A DNA stretch of 64,000 nt from Candidatus Altimarinota bacterium (GTDB lineage Bacteria; Patescibacteriota; Gracilibacteria; BD1-5; UBA2023), in the NCBI GenBank assembly GCA_023260135.1, contig JALQWG010000005.1:1-64000 (forward strand), written 5' to 3'. This document shows, one piece after another, positions 30,429 to 41,507 of the stretch (positions are counted from its first letter, which is position 1; the number at the start of each line of letters is the position of its first letter). Made by a program: the position numbers and the translations under genes. The notes beneath the pieces were generated by a model, which was not told the DNA's origin, did not search any database, and saw only the letters and a list, made by a program, of their open reading frames with translations.

Positions 30429-30449
30429 ATTGTTTTAATTTTTCTAGAT

Positions 30450-30653
30450 ATGCAGATAGAACATCAGATTACAATCACGAATTATGGAGAATATCGTAAG
30501 TGGTATTATGGATTTGACCCGATCATGTGAGAAAAAGCACGATGAGTACATACTATAAGTTATCCTCGAATTACTGACTATAGTCTCGCTCGCTTGCTCC
30601 TGTGAACTCCCGATGAGATCCAGTCAATACTTACTTCATTTTCACATGTCTAA
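30450..30653 (+). CDS. Hypothetical small protein (67 aa)
   Basis: Not recognised. ATG 30450 gives MQIEHQITITNYGEYRKWYY. The protein continues GFDPIMGEKARGVHTISYPR and ends ILTSFSHV. Three TGA-Gly codons break it under the standard code. Its last eight bases (ATGTCTAA) contain the folC start, so it is translationally coupled to folC and probably a real gene of the same mRNA. Soluble, rich in Tyr and Ile. Confidence 0.6.
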
Positions 30654-31869
30654 GGAATATAATCTCATTCTCGAACAGTTTTTTCATACTGAAAAGATAA
30701 CAGAATATTCTCTCGATAATATCCGAGTAGCGTGTGAGTATTTTGGTAATCCACAAAACAGCTTCAAATCCGTCCATATTGCTGGAACCAATGGAAAGGG
30801 AAGTGTCTCGAAGATGGTATTTCAGATGCTCAAGGAATCATGAAAAAAAGTCTGAGTCTATACGAGTCCACACAATATCGATATTCGTGAACGTTTTGAA
30901 GTGGGGAATTGTTTTTCGGAGCAAGATTTCTCCACTTCGCTATCGCTTCGGTCGAAATGACAGAAACCTCCTCGCAATGACCGACACCTGATATCTGAAG
31001 ATGATTTTGTACGGATTGCAGAACAAATTATTGATTATGGGCATTGACTCTCGTATTTTGAGAAGTGTGTATTGCTCGCTTTTCTCTATTTTCGCGAGCA
31101 GAAGTGTGAATATGCAGTCATCGAAGTAGGAATGTGAGGGAGGCTCGATGCAACCAATATCATTACGCCAATACTCTCTATCATCACGAGTATATCCTAT
31201 GATCATATGGAATTCCTCGGGGATACTCTAGAGCAGATTGCATATGAGAAGTGAGGTATCATCAAGTCATGAGTTCCAGTTATCCTCTATGGAAAAAATC
31301 CAACTCTCGAAAATATAGCCTATAAAAAATCCTCAAAAGTTATATTTCCGAGAAGTATGAAAATTCATACTAATCTTCTCTGAGAACATCAGGTATCAAA
31401 TGCTCGTATTGCATATGAAGCGTGAGTATTTCTCGGGATTCCTGATGCTACTATCAGAACTTCTCTCCTCCATGTCGAGCATCATGGACGTATGGAATAT
31501 ATTCTTCCCAATCTCCTCATCGATGGTGCACACAATGAGGATGGCGTGAGAAAGCTGCATAAATATACATCATCTCTTGGTGGCAAGGATATCGTCTACT
31601 GTGTCAATCTGAAAAAAGGAAAATCTATTCAGCTTGTGACTGATGTATTCTATGGTGTCCGAGAATGGATTATCGTGCAGAGTGATCATCAGATGGTAGA
31701 AAATCCAGCTATACTCGAACAAGAATTGAGCCATATGAATCAACAATATGTGATACTCTCACCGATTCAGATACTCCAATCTGCAAGTGAAAATCCAGAA
31801 AAACTGTTTGTAGTTTTCTGAAGTCTCTATATGATAGGGGAATTCCTCACCCTCACAAAATATGAATAA
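30646..31869 (+). CDS. folC: Folylpolyglutamate/dihydrofolate synthase FolC, with in-frame repeat insertion
   Basis: FolC adds glutamate to folates. The 407-residue product shows the P-loop [86 protein letters not shown] and the second-domain [12 protein letters not shown]. About 26 residues (30909-30987) between RERFEVGN and [10 protein letters not shown] derive from a dispersed repeat; in ordinary FolC these are nearly contiguous. TGA is Gly at several conserved sites (EVGMGGR, YEKGGII). It overlaps the upstream 67-aa gene and the downstream DUF1653 gene by 8 bases each. Confidence 0.92.
30909..30987. repeat. Dispersed repeat inside folC
   Basis: Reverse complement reads GTCATTGCGAGGAGG and CTGTCATTTCGACCGAAGCG, then ATAGCGAAGTGGAGAAATCT and TGCTCCG. 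It matches the intergenic copy at 12369-12425 and is translated in the folC frame with one TGA-Gly. Confidence 0.82.
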
Positions 31870-32122
31870 CACACCCACTCCCGGCAGCCACTGGCGCCAC
31901 TACAAGTCTGATGGAACCAACCTTCATACATATGAGGTGATTGGTATAGCTGTGCACTCAGAGACTGAAGAATCTATGGTGATATATCGTCCTCTGTATC
32001 CAGTATGACCTGAGAGTTGGGCATATGGATATGATTTTGTAACTCGACCACTCTCGCTCTGGTATGATATAGTAGAGTACAATTGACAACAGATTCAGAG
32101 ATTTACAGAGATCCCAAGATAA
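31862..32122 (+). CDS. DUF1653 protein (86 aa)
   Basis: The product [40 protein letters not shown], then FVTRPLSLWYDIV has the hallmark DUF1653 pattern: a Y/WRHYK start, a HSET-E block with a YR.LY strand, and a xVRPL-W-like end. These small beta-rich proteins have no proven function. Two TGA-Gly codons (YPVGPES, EYNGQQ). Its start overlaps folC by ATGAATAA, and the esterase gene follows 9 bases later, so folC, this gene and the esterase are likely one operon. Confidence 0.85.
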
Positions 32123-32131
32123 TCCTTTTTT

Positions 32132-32764
32132 ATGCACACACTTTCCCATATTCCCGAAGATGTAACTCCTGAGACCAAGTGTATCATCTTGCTCCATGGA
32201 GTTGGATCCAATGAAGCAGATCTTTTTGAGCTCAAGGATTCACTTGATCCGGGTACTCTGATATATTCTCTTCGCTGACCTTTTTCACTCTGAGGGGATC
32301 GGTATGCATGGTATCCTGTAGATTTTACTACAGGAAAACCAGTCTATAAGATAGGCGATGTCGAGATATGATATCGTGAGATAGTGAGTCTCATAGATGA
32401 GGCAAAAGAGAAGCATCATCTCTCTACTGAGAATATATATCTCATGGGATTCAGTCAGGGGGCTATCATGTCATACTATACTCTCATCTATGCACCAGAG
32501 AAGGTCGGGGGTGTTATCTGACTCTCTGGGAGACTCCTCCGAGAACTATGAGATAAGGATATGTCTCATCAGGATTATTCCGAGAAGAGGGTATTCATCG
32601 GACATGGTACAGCTGATGCTGTTATACCTGTTGATGCTACCTCTGTGGTTCAGGATTTTCTCCAGTCACAGGGGATAGTTACAGAGATACATAAGTATAA
32701 CTCTGGACATACCATCACTTTTGATGAATTATGAGATATAAGAAATTGGATCGATAACATATAA
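32132..32764 (+). CDS. Alpha/beta-hydrolase (carboxylesterase/phospholipase family)
   Basis: The 210-residue protein has CIILLHGVGSNEADLFELKD (HG oxyanion region), the nucleophile elbow LMGFSQGAIMSYY, the acid in IGHGTADAVIPVDAT and the base in YNSGHTITFDE. This layout, with an RGPF/W-Y strand (YSLRGPFSLGGDRYAWYPVD), is that of the YpfH/carboxylesterase 2 family. TGA encodes Gly in RGPF, SLGGD, EIGYRE, VIGLSG and others. Last gene of the folC cluster; a terminator follows. Confidence 0.9.
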
Positions 32765-32791
32765 TAATTATTTTTTAATAATGAAAAAAGT

Positions 32792-32829
32792 CAATGTATT
32801 TTTCCTACGAAATACATTGTTTTTTTTGT
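32792..32829 (+). terminator. Terminator after the esterase gene
   Basis: CAATGTATT and AATACATTG form a 9-base-pair stem with a 10-base loop, then a run of T. Confidence 0.85.
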
Positions 32830-32894
32830 TTTTGATCTATGAACATGCTAGTCTGATAGAGTAGAATCAAAATACCAAAACACAAATACGACGC

Positions 32895-35800
32895 ATGTTT
32901 AACTGGAAAACTCCATCTACGACCACTATTCGCAAGGCAATTACCTGGATTGTACTTGTATTTTTTGCGTTCCAGTTTTCGAGTGCCACTATTGTGTCTG
33001 CTGCTTTTATCAAGGATGGGTATATATATGTCCAGACGAATCCACTCATCGATGATTCGTGGATTGGTACACGTGTGAACACGACACCACTTTTTACTCC
33101 TGTTACGCCATCTGCTGGTACATATCAGGTAAGTGACGGATCATGGATTTTTCCAAAAAAGAAAACGACTGCATTCCCAGAGTTCAACTCTGCACCAACT
33201 ACTCCGACGAAACCAAAACCAACAACAGTGAATGGTATAGTTCAGGCACCAATGACCACACCGAATGGCACACCACTCTCACAGATACAGGGCTATACAT
33301 CGGCTCCGTCTTTTAATATATGACAGATAACAGGTGATCTCTCTGTCGATGGACACACAGTACTCAACGGAGAACTCATCGTCCATGGTGATACAGAACT
33401 CGGAGAGGCACTTATCAATACACTCTCAGTTATCAGTGGAGCCGGTATACCGATCGAGATACTCGGACGCAATGCGTCTGGTAGTGTCAATGGTATCTCT
33501 CTTGGCGGTGGACTCACTCTCTCTGGATGAGTACTCGATACTGTCTCATCTATAGGATCAACAGATGATCTCCTAGAATGAGCGAGCAATCTCTACTTCA
33601 CCAATGCTCGTGCACAGACGGCACTCGCTGGTCCTCTCGCCACCCTCTCCGGCTCTCTTGCAGCTCTCTCAGCTGTATCCCACGACGCTCTCACACTCGG
33701 TACACCGAATGGCCTCACTCTCTCAGGACAACAACTCTCTCTCGCCCTCGCAAGTAGTACGAGTATAGGTGCCCTCTCATCAGCTGACTGGAATACATTC
33801 TCAAACAAACTCGATCTCACATCTCTCTCAGCTCTTGGTGGAATAACATACAACAATACAACAGGAGAATTTACAGATGCATTTGTATTCAATGGATGAC
33901 TCCAGAGAGTAGGCAATACTGTATCCATCACTCCAGGTATAGACTGACAGATCCTCTCTATGAGTGGATGAACTCCACTCTGGGTCAATCCAGGTGCAGC
34001 TACATCTCCAGTGACATCTGTATTTGGTCGTCTCTGAGACATCGTAGCTCAAAACTGAGACTACAACACAGACCAAGTAACAGAATGAACCAATCTCTAC
34101 TTCACCAATGCTCGTGCTGACGCTCGTGTCACAGCACTCTTTGATGGACTCTTCGACTCACGTCTTGGAACCAAGACAACAGATGATCTCACAGAAGGTG
34201 GAACCAATCTCTACTATACTACAGCACGTGCCAATACTGATTTTGATACTCGTCTCGCAACCAAGACCACAACAGATATAGCAGAATGAACCAATCTCTA
34301 TTGGACTCCTGCTCGATTTACTACAGCATTTGCAACCAGAACAACAGATGATCTCGTAGAGTGACTCACCAATCTCTACTTCACTGATGCTCGTGCACAG
34401 AACGCTCTCTCTGCAACGATTGCAACCATCAATACAACTCTCACAACTCTCAGTGGTGGCATCACTTCACTCTCTGGTATTGTCGCACTCAATGTCGCAC
34501 AGATAGCAAGCAATACAGCAGACATCGCTACCAATGCATCCAATATTGCAACCAACACTGCAAATATTGCGACTAATGCATCTAACATTGCCATCAATAC
34601 TGGAGATATCTCCACACTCTCAGGACTCCTCGCAACTCATGCTACCAACATTGCAGCCAATACTTCTGCCATCGGTACCATCAATCTCGATATTGCCACT
34701 CTCTCTGGTATTGTTGCTGCTAATACAGTGAGTATTGCTACGAACACATCTAATATCTCGACACTTTCTGGCAATCTTGCAACCACAGATGCAGCAGTTA
34801 GTTCACTGTCAGGCGTAGTAGCTACGAATACTACGAGTATATCAGTTAATACAGCGAATATAGCTTCGATTTCTGGATCCCTCGCGAGTACTATCGCAGC
34901 ACTTGCTATCACAGACTCGAATCTGAGTATTCTCTCTGGAAGTGTAGCAACTCTGTTGGGAGCCTCTCATGATGCCCTCACACTCGGCACATCGAATGGA
35001 CTCACTCTCTCAGGACAAGAGCTCTCTCTCGGACTCGCTTCATCGAGTACTACAGGTGCACTCTCTGTACTTGATTGGAATATTTTTAATGCAAAAGAAA
35101 ATACCCTCACATTCTGAACATGACTCACTCGTGTAGGGAATGCAATTGCAATGATAACTGGTACTGATGGTCAGATCCTCTCTATGAGTGGATGAGTTCC
35201 AGTATGGACCAACCCTGGTGCAGCTACATCTCCAGTGACATCTGTATTCGGTCGTCTCTGAGACATCGTAGCTCAAAACTGAGACTACAACACAGACCAG
35301 GTAACAGAGGGAATCGTGAATCTATACTTCACTGATATGCGTGCCCAAAATGCTCTCTCTGGCACTATTGCGAGTATCAATACATCGATCTCGACACTCT
35401 CTGGAGTAGTGGCTGGAAATACGCTAGATATTAGTTCTCTCTCATGAACAGTGGCTACGAATACGAGTAATATAGCCGCAAATACAGCAGATATCTCTAC
35501 ACTCTCAGGCGACATCGCATCGAATACCGCAGATATCGTAACCAACACAGCTGATATATCATCACTCTCTGGTGTAGTTGCAAATAATACGACAGATATC
35601 ACTACAATTTCAGGCGCAGTCGCTACCAACACTACTCATATTGCATCTGTTTCTGGCACTGTAGCTACCAATACTGCAGATATCTCTACACTCTCAGGGA
35701 ACCTCAATAGTCTCTCAGGTTCTGTAGCATCGAATACTGCAGATATTGCAAGCAATACCGCAGATATCTCCACCATCTCATGAGTGGTAGCAACAAATAC

Positions 35801-38800
35801 AAGTAATATCAATATACTCTCAGGAGTATTGGCATCGAATACTACAGATATCTCCACACTGTCTGGTATTGTCGCAACCAACACTGCAGATATCAATTCT
35901 CTCTCCGGTACAATCTCGGCAACCAATACGAATCTGGACTCTCTCTCATGAACAGTTTCAGTACTCTCATGAGCACTTGCTACAATGAACTCAACTCTCT
36001 CAGTTCTCTCAGCTGATGTGAGTTCTCTCTCAGGATCTCTCGCGAGCACTATAGCAGCTCTCGCTACGACTAACTCCAATCTCTCGACACTCTCAGGTGT
36101 CGTAGCTGGACAGACGAGCCTCATTAGTTCACTCTCCGGTAGTATTGCTACACTTATGTGAGCATCTCATGCTGCAGTGACTCTCGGTACTCCGAATGGC
36201 CTCACTCTCTCAGGACAAGAGCTCTCTCTCGGACTCGCCTCATCGAGTACCGTAGGTGCCCTCTCAGCTGCAGACTACAATGCATTCTCAGGAAAACTCA
36301 ATCTCACATCACTCCTCACAGGATTTGCTGCATCATCTGGTACAGTCACTGCAACTGACTCTATTCTCTCAGCACTTCAGAAACTCCAGTGAACAAAAAT
36401 ATCACTCGCAAATCTCTCTGCGGGCAGTGGAGTCACATACAATAATACGACATGAGTATTTGGATGGAATGGTACAACATCGAATGTAGCAGAGTGAACC
36501 AATCTCTATTGGACAATAGGACGATTTGATACGGCATTCTCTGGAAAAACTACCAGCAATCTCGCAGAGTGATCCAATCTTTACTTTACCAATACTCGTG
36601 CTGATGCTCGTGTCACGGCACTCTTTGATGGACTTTTTGATACTCGTCTCGCAACCAAGACCACGACAGATGTAGCAGAGTGAACCAATCTCTACTACAC
36701 AACAACACGATTCAATACCGACTTCGCATCAAGTTCTACAACCAATCTCGCAGAGTGAACCAATCTCTACTTCACCAATGCTCGTGCAATCGGTTCAACT
36801 CTCACAGGATTCTCTGCATCATCTGGTTCTGTAGTTGCTACAGATACTGTTCTCTCAGCAATAGAGAAACTCCAGTGAACAAAAATATCTCTCGCAAACC
36901 TCTCTACAACAGGCCCACTCACATACAACAATACTACATGAGTATTCGGCATCAATATAGCTAATACTTCTACAACAGGTGCCCTCTCTGCTGCGGATTG
37001 GAATATATTCAACAACAAGGTTGGTTCTATCAACTGACTCACGGGTGTAACTCAGTTATTCTCTGTTGGTACAGTTGGAAGTGACTTCAATATTGTATCT
37101 ATCGGTAATACTCATACATTCAATCTCCCTGATGCATCACTTACTGCTCGTGGACTCATCAGTACAGGTACGCAGATACTCGCAGGTGCCAAGACATTTG
37201 CCCAGGCACCGACACTCTCAGGATTTACACAGTGATCAGTTCTCTATGTCGGAACAGGGGGAACTATTACCCAGGACAATGCTGGTATTTACTACAACGG
37301 TACCAACAAGCGTCTTGGTCTTGGTACTAATACTCCACAGGCAACACTTCATAGTAGGGGATCAACACTTTTTGAGGCTATCACTATAGCGAACCTCGCA
37401 GCAGGTGGTGATATTGGCACAGCAGTAACTACAGTTGATATTGCTACAACATTCAATGTGAATCAGACTACAGCAAATCAGACTATTACTCTTCCAAATC
37501 CTACAGATGCAACTGCAGGTCGTATAGTATATATCAATAATATTGGTACTCGATCATTTACATTCCTCGAAACTCAGATTATCCCAAATTCTTCTCGTAC
37601 GGTTATATGGAATGGTACTCGTTGGGTACTCACAGGAAATGCTGACGATAGGATCAATGGTACTATACGCAAGGCTGCAGATGAGTCTGTTGCGAGCAAT
37701 ACTACTCCACAAAATGATGATCACTTCTCATTCCCAGTCAAGGCTGGAGAGACATGGATGTTTGAGATGTCAATTATAGTCCGCAATGGTGCTACTGGTG
37801 GTGCCCGTGTACTCATGAATGTCCCAGGTGGTTCTACGAACTGTAGTAACTCAGTTATCACAAACTATAACGGTGCATGGTTTACGAATGCTGCATGTAA
37901 TACCGCACTTCTCATTACCAACCTCAATAATCTTGCAGCAACATCGAATTCTGATGAATTCCGATATACTGGAGTATTTACTGCTGGTGCTGATGGTGTT
38001 GCTCAATTTCAGTGGGCACAACGTGTAAATAACGCTACAGCAACTATATTCCTCAAGGATTCTACACTCGCATATACTCGACTCTCTGGTGCTGACGTAG
38101 CAGAAGTCTACTATGCACACGATGGTAGTGTCTCTGCAGGAGATATCGTATCACTCACGAATGATGGTGTTTCACAGGTGGCAAAGTCATCTAGACAATA
38201 TGATAACTCAGCAATCGGTGTTATATCTACCAAGCCTGGTATGGTACTCGGTGAAGCAGATGGTACTGGAAAGCCTGTTATCGTCGGTCTCGCTGGTCGC
38301 GTGCCAGTCAAGGTAACAACTCAAAATGGTAACATCTCTCCAGGAGACTATATCACTACATCAGATATCCCAGGTGTTGGTATGAAGGCAACATGACCAG
38401 GTCGTGTTATCGGTAAGGCACTTACATGACTCAGTGGCGAGGAAAATGGTACGGTTATTGTATTTATCCAGAATACATACTTCGATGGAGTGAATGAGGC
38501 AGAGTATATTGCTAGTACTCAATCAGGAGGACTCGATAGATTCTCATATATGGTACAACAGTCCCTTGGCAAGATCAGTGCCCTCAGTACTAGCTCATGA
38601 ACAACATCGACTCTCTCAGGGCAGGAGGATCTCCTCACACTTGTTGATGGTGTAGATTCTCTCACGAACCATATTGGCACACTCTCTACATCAGTACAAC
38701 AGCTCGAGAATTCACTCTCGGGGACAACAGATGCTATTGCTACACTCTCTGGTGAGATTGCTCTCATGCGATCACAGATTGTATCGCAGAGTATGGATTC

Positions 38801-39173
38801 TCCAACCACTTCTGATGATACATCCGTATATACGTCTATCTTCTCTGTATTCTCCCGTGTTCTCGATAGACTCTTCGTGCAGATAGAGACAGTATTTAAC
38901 GAGATGGTTACATTTGTGAAGTCAGTAGTATTCCAAGGCGATGTGACATTCGAGAAGCGTGTGAATTTCGAAGACAAGGACATCTCTGGTACTGCTGTTA
39001 TCCCAGCGGGCGGATCGTCTGTACGTATTGACTTCGTACGGCCGTATGCTCATATTCCTCAGGTTGTTGTGAGTTCCAATGTATTTATCACCTACCGCGT
39101 GACGAACAAGTGAGTTGCATGATTCACTATACAGACAGAGTCACCAACTTCTCAGGATACTGTGTTTGACTAG
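32895..39173 (+). CDS. Giant repetitive surface fibre protein (2092 aa), ending at an amber codon
   Basis: The product starts MFNWKTPSTTTIRKAITWIV with a membrane/signal segment up to about residue 38, then a Pro/Thr-rich linker. Tail-fibre-like modules follow: about ten EGTNLYFTNARA-type units, three LGTPNGLTLSGQELSLGLAS units and two SVFGRLGDIVAQNGDYNTDQ units. A long stretch (about residues 530-1090) of TLSGVVATNTADISTLSG-like heptad/beta repeats comes next. Near the C-terminus are a globular part (SGADVAEVYYAHDGSVSAGD, GLAGRVPVKV), a coiled coil (SLGKISALSTSSG onward) and a final beta domain ending SPTSQDTVFD before TAG 39171-39173. Such proteins usually read FDWIA here, and the frame continues open to 39629. 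It is likely the adhesion or attachment fibre. More than 25 TGA codons are Gly. Confidence 0.9.
33993..34083. repeat. 91-bp internal repeat of the fibre gene, copy 1
   Basis: This is nearly identical to 35217-35307 (GGTGCAGCTACATCTCCAGT onward, differing at only a few bases). The offset of 1224 bases keeps the reading frame. It encodes the VTSVFGRLGDIVAQNGDYNT module. Confidence 0.85.
35217..35307. repeat. 91-bp internal repeat of the fibre gene, copy 2
   Basis: Second copy of the block at 33993-34083. The near identity at DNA level points to recent duplication or gene conversion within the fibre gene. Confidence 0.85.
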
Positions 39174-39629
39174 ATTGCTATCATGGGTGGTCGTCCAGGA
39201 GTACAGACGAGCCAGGAGGATGTACCTGATAGTTCAGATACTACAGCAGATGGTATTGATATGGCAGATGCTACTGTTTCTGGGACTACAGATAGTATGG
39301 ATACATCTACTGGAGCAACAGAATGACAAAATACAGAATCAGGAGAGACATCTACATGATCTGTAGAATCATTATCAGGGGAAGTGCTCGATAATGATGT
39401 CGGTACTTCTACTGGAACAGTTGATGGAGTGAATACTTCATCAACTACAGATGAAAATAATTCGCCTGACGTATCACCAGAAGAACCTATATCTGATACT
39501 CCATCTGGAGAAGTCATAGAGTCAGATGCTCCTCCGGAGACATCAGCCGAAGAATCTACAGATATAACATCTACTGTTACTGAAATTCCAACCACTGAGA
39601 CTCCAACAGAAGTTACTCCAACAGAATAA
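39174..39629 (+). CDS. Open tail beyond the amber codon: acidic Ser/Thr-rich C-terminal extension of the fibre
   Basis: After TAG 39171-39173 the same frame stays open for 151 codons (IAIMGGRPGVQTSQEDVPDS onward). It ends in acidic, Thr/Ser/Pro-rich low-complexity sequence (ESTDITSTVTEIPTTETPTE) at TAA, right before a terminator. Two TGA-Gly codons occur. It could be the fibre's true C-terminus reached by amber read-through or before a recent TGG-to-TAG change. Alternatively it could be a separate protein from ATG 39184 (MGGRPGVQTS). There is no terminator or promoter between the two parts. Confidence 0.6.
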
Positions 39630-39658
39630 AAATTCTCGATACATTCGAGAATTTTTTG
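39629..39658 (+). terminator. Terminator of the fibre gene
   Basis: AATTCTCGA and TTCGAGAATT pair around a TACA loop, followed by six T. Confidence 0.88.
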
Positions 39659-39685
39659 TTGACTTCCCGTATTTTTTTGTATAAT
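39659..39685 (+). promoter_or_regulatory. Distal secE-nusG promoter
   Basis: TTGACT (39659-39664), a 15-base spacer and a perfect TATAAT (39680-39685). Confidence 0.65.
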
Positions 39686-39699
39686 CAGTCTTGTATTTG

Positions 39700-39718
39700 A
39701 TCCCCGATAGGGGATTTT
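39700..39718 (+). promoter_or_regulatory. Hairpin between the tandem secE promoters
   Basis: ATCCCC-GATA-GGGGAT followed by TTT. It may be a weak terminator or RNA element that limits read-through from the distal promoter. Confidence 0.4.
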
Positions 39719-39726
39719 AAAATGCT

Positions 39727-39754
39727 TTGACTCTCTCCGTTTTTTCCATATAAT
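39727..39754 (+). promoter_or_regulatory. Proximal secE-nusG promoter
   Basis: TTGACT (39727-39732), a 16-base spacer and TATAAT (39749-39754), 27 bases before the secE ATG. Confidence 0.65.
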
Positions 39755-39780
39755 TCCGTCGTAATTTTTATCTATCTACT

Positions 39781-40125
39781 ATGTTCCAATTCCTCAAAGA
39801 TGCTCGTGCAGAGCTCGAACACGTTGTCTGGCCAACTCCCAATGAGACCAAAAAATACATGAACTACAATATCGTAGTTATCGTTGTATTAACTATTTTT
39901 CTCATGGCACTCGGATATGCGACTCAGTCGAGTCTCCAGGCTGTTCGTAGCTCTGTCAATGATGGTGTGACTAATATCACTACAGATAGTTCTGCTGATG
40001 AGCTCGCAACTCAGGCTGAGCTCGATGCACTCGCTGATGCTATCAAGGACAAGGTTGCCTCAGGTGCAACTACATCTGGTGAGGCTCCTGCCGAGACTAT
40101 TGCTACAGGTGTTACTCTTCCATAA
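39781..40125 (+). CDS. secE: Preprotein translocase subunit SecE
   Basis: SecE is the essential clamp helix of the SecYEG channel. The 114-residue product has the conserved amphipathic motif ARAELEHVVWPTPNETKKYM and then the single core membrane helix (NIVVIVVLTIFLMALGYA). An unusual Ala/Thr/Glu-rich C-terminal tail (about residues 60-114) follows. No TGA. It lies upstream of nusG, as in most bacteria, behind two tandem promoters. Confidence 0.95.
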   Translation: MFQFLKDARAELEHVVWPTPNETKKYMNYNIVVIVVLTIFLMALGYATQSSLQAVRSSVNDGVTNITTDSSADELATQAELDALADAIKDKVASGATTSGEAPAETIATGVTLP

Positions 40126-40146
40126 TTTTTTAATCCATTTGTTTCT

Positions 40147-40701
40147 ATGTTTGATTTACTCTCTCCAAAAACAGAAGGAGAATGGTATGTAATCCGTGTT
40201 ATCTCTGGTACAGAAGGTAATGTAAAAGAATCACTCATGCAGCGTCGTGAGGCATTCGGTCTCGAAAACTATATCCTTGAGGTATTCGTTCCAACACATG
40301 ACTCTGTATCTGTACGTGCTGGTGGTGTCAAGGTGAAGAAGAAAAAGAATATCTTTCCCGGATACATCCTCGTTCGTATGGTTGTAACCAACGAGTCATG
40401 GTATATCGTTCGTAATACTCCGAATGTAACTGGTTTTCTTGGTGCAGGTACAGTACCAGTTCCAGTCAGTGGTGCCGAGCTCGAGCAGCTCAAGGGTATC
40501 CTCACAGAAAAGAGTGAAGAATACAAAACTGATATGCAGTCAGGTGACTATGTCACAGTCAAAAATGGTCCATTCGAATGAAGTGAAGGAAAAATCATCG
40601 AAGTTAATACTCAAAAAGGATTCGTCAAAATCATGATTAACCTCCTTGGTCGTGATACACCAGTTGAGATTGAGTTCGCAAGTGTTTCGAAGAAGAAGTA
40701 G
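40147..40701 (+). CDS. nusG: Transcription termination/antitermination factor NusG
   Basis: NusG binds RNA polymerase and links it to Rho or the ribosome. The 184-residue product shows EGEWYVIRVISGTEGNVKES (NGN domain), KKNIFPGYILVRMVVTNESW, VRNTPNVTGFLG and a C-terminal KOW domain (GDYVTVKNGPFEGSEGKII, VKIMINLLGRDTPVEIEF). The KOW Gly of PFEG is the only TGA codon and is needed to reach the true end. Tandem repeats follow the TAG. Confidence 0.97.
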
Positions 40702-40732
40702 TTTGATAGTAGGATAGTTTGATAGTAGGATA
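40701..40732. repeat. Tandem 16-bp repeat after nusG
   Basis: GTTTGATAGTAGGATA twice, starting on the last base of the nusG stop codon. Confidence 0.85.
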
Positions 40733-40804
40733 GTCGAAATAAGTTCAGAAAACTTCTCTTATTCCTACCATGAACCAACTTACCAGCTAGCCAACCAACC
40801 ACTT

Positions 40805-41479
40805 ATGCGTATTGCTCTTATCATTCTCGCACTCACAGCATTTGCCTTTATCGGCAGTATTGTGTATACACTTTTTGGTAAGGAATCTGGTCTCACACTC
40901 CCTACAAAAACACAGACAACAAAAACTGAGACTCCTATGGAACTCGAGACACTCAAATACCAGATAAAAAATGAACAAAAGATAGATGAACTCTCTAAAA
41001 AAATCGATAGCCTCGTAGCGAGCCAAGGTGGTATAATTGTTGGAACTAACTCTGATACATCAACTGGAGCCATCTCCTCATGAACTACTAATCCTACTGC
41101 TATTCCTCTCTCGGGGAAATTCCTCTCTCAGGTGATGCCAACTCTCGAGTTTACCCTAACCAAGAATACCGGAATCTATGAACTCCTCATATTCGACAAG
41201 ACTATAGAGTATTCGACCTATCTAGATGCCAAGCAGGGGATCAAGGCTCAGCCACTCTCAATCAAGTATGATCTCTTCCTCAAAAACATGAAGGCAGTTC
41301 CCACAAGTGTCTATACTGTCAATGAGACGAAGACATTTCCATTCCGAAGCTTCTATGTCAATCCTCCAAAAGCAGATACACTCGTTCGTCTCGTTATAGA
41401 AGTTGAATCTCAGGTTATAGTGCTCGAGGTACCAAAAACAAAATTCGAAAACTTTAAAAAAATGCTTCTCAAAAAATAA
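40805..41479 (+). CDS. Hypothetical membrane-anchored protein (224 aa)
   Basis: Not recognised. An N-terminal membrane helix (MRIALIILALTAFAFIGSIV) is followed by a short coiled coil (ETLKYQIKNEQKIDELSKKI) and a Ser/Thr/Gly linker with one TGA-Gly (AISSGTTNP). A beta-rich domain of about 125 residues (FTLTKNTGIYELLIFDKTIE, IKYDLFLKNMKAVPTSVYTV, RLVIEVESQVIVLEVPKTKF) ends the protein. It lies between nusG and greA in the same direction. Confidence 0.75.
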
Positions 41480-41507
41480 TTTTTATTCCCATTAATCTCT
41501 CTCTATT

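Noticed and set aside
32895-39173. Frameshifts in the giant fibre gene
   Set aside because: All open segments from 32895 to 39173 share one frame; only TGA (Gly) interrupts them.
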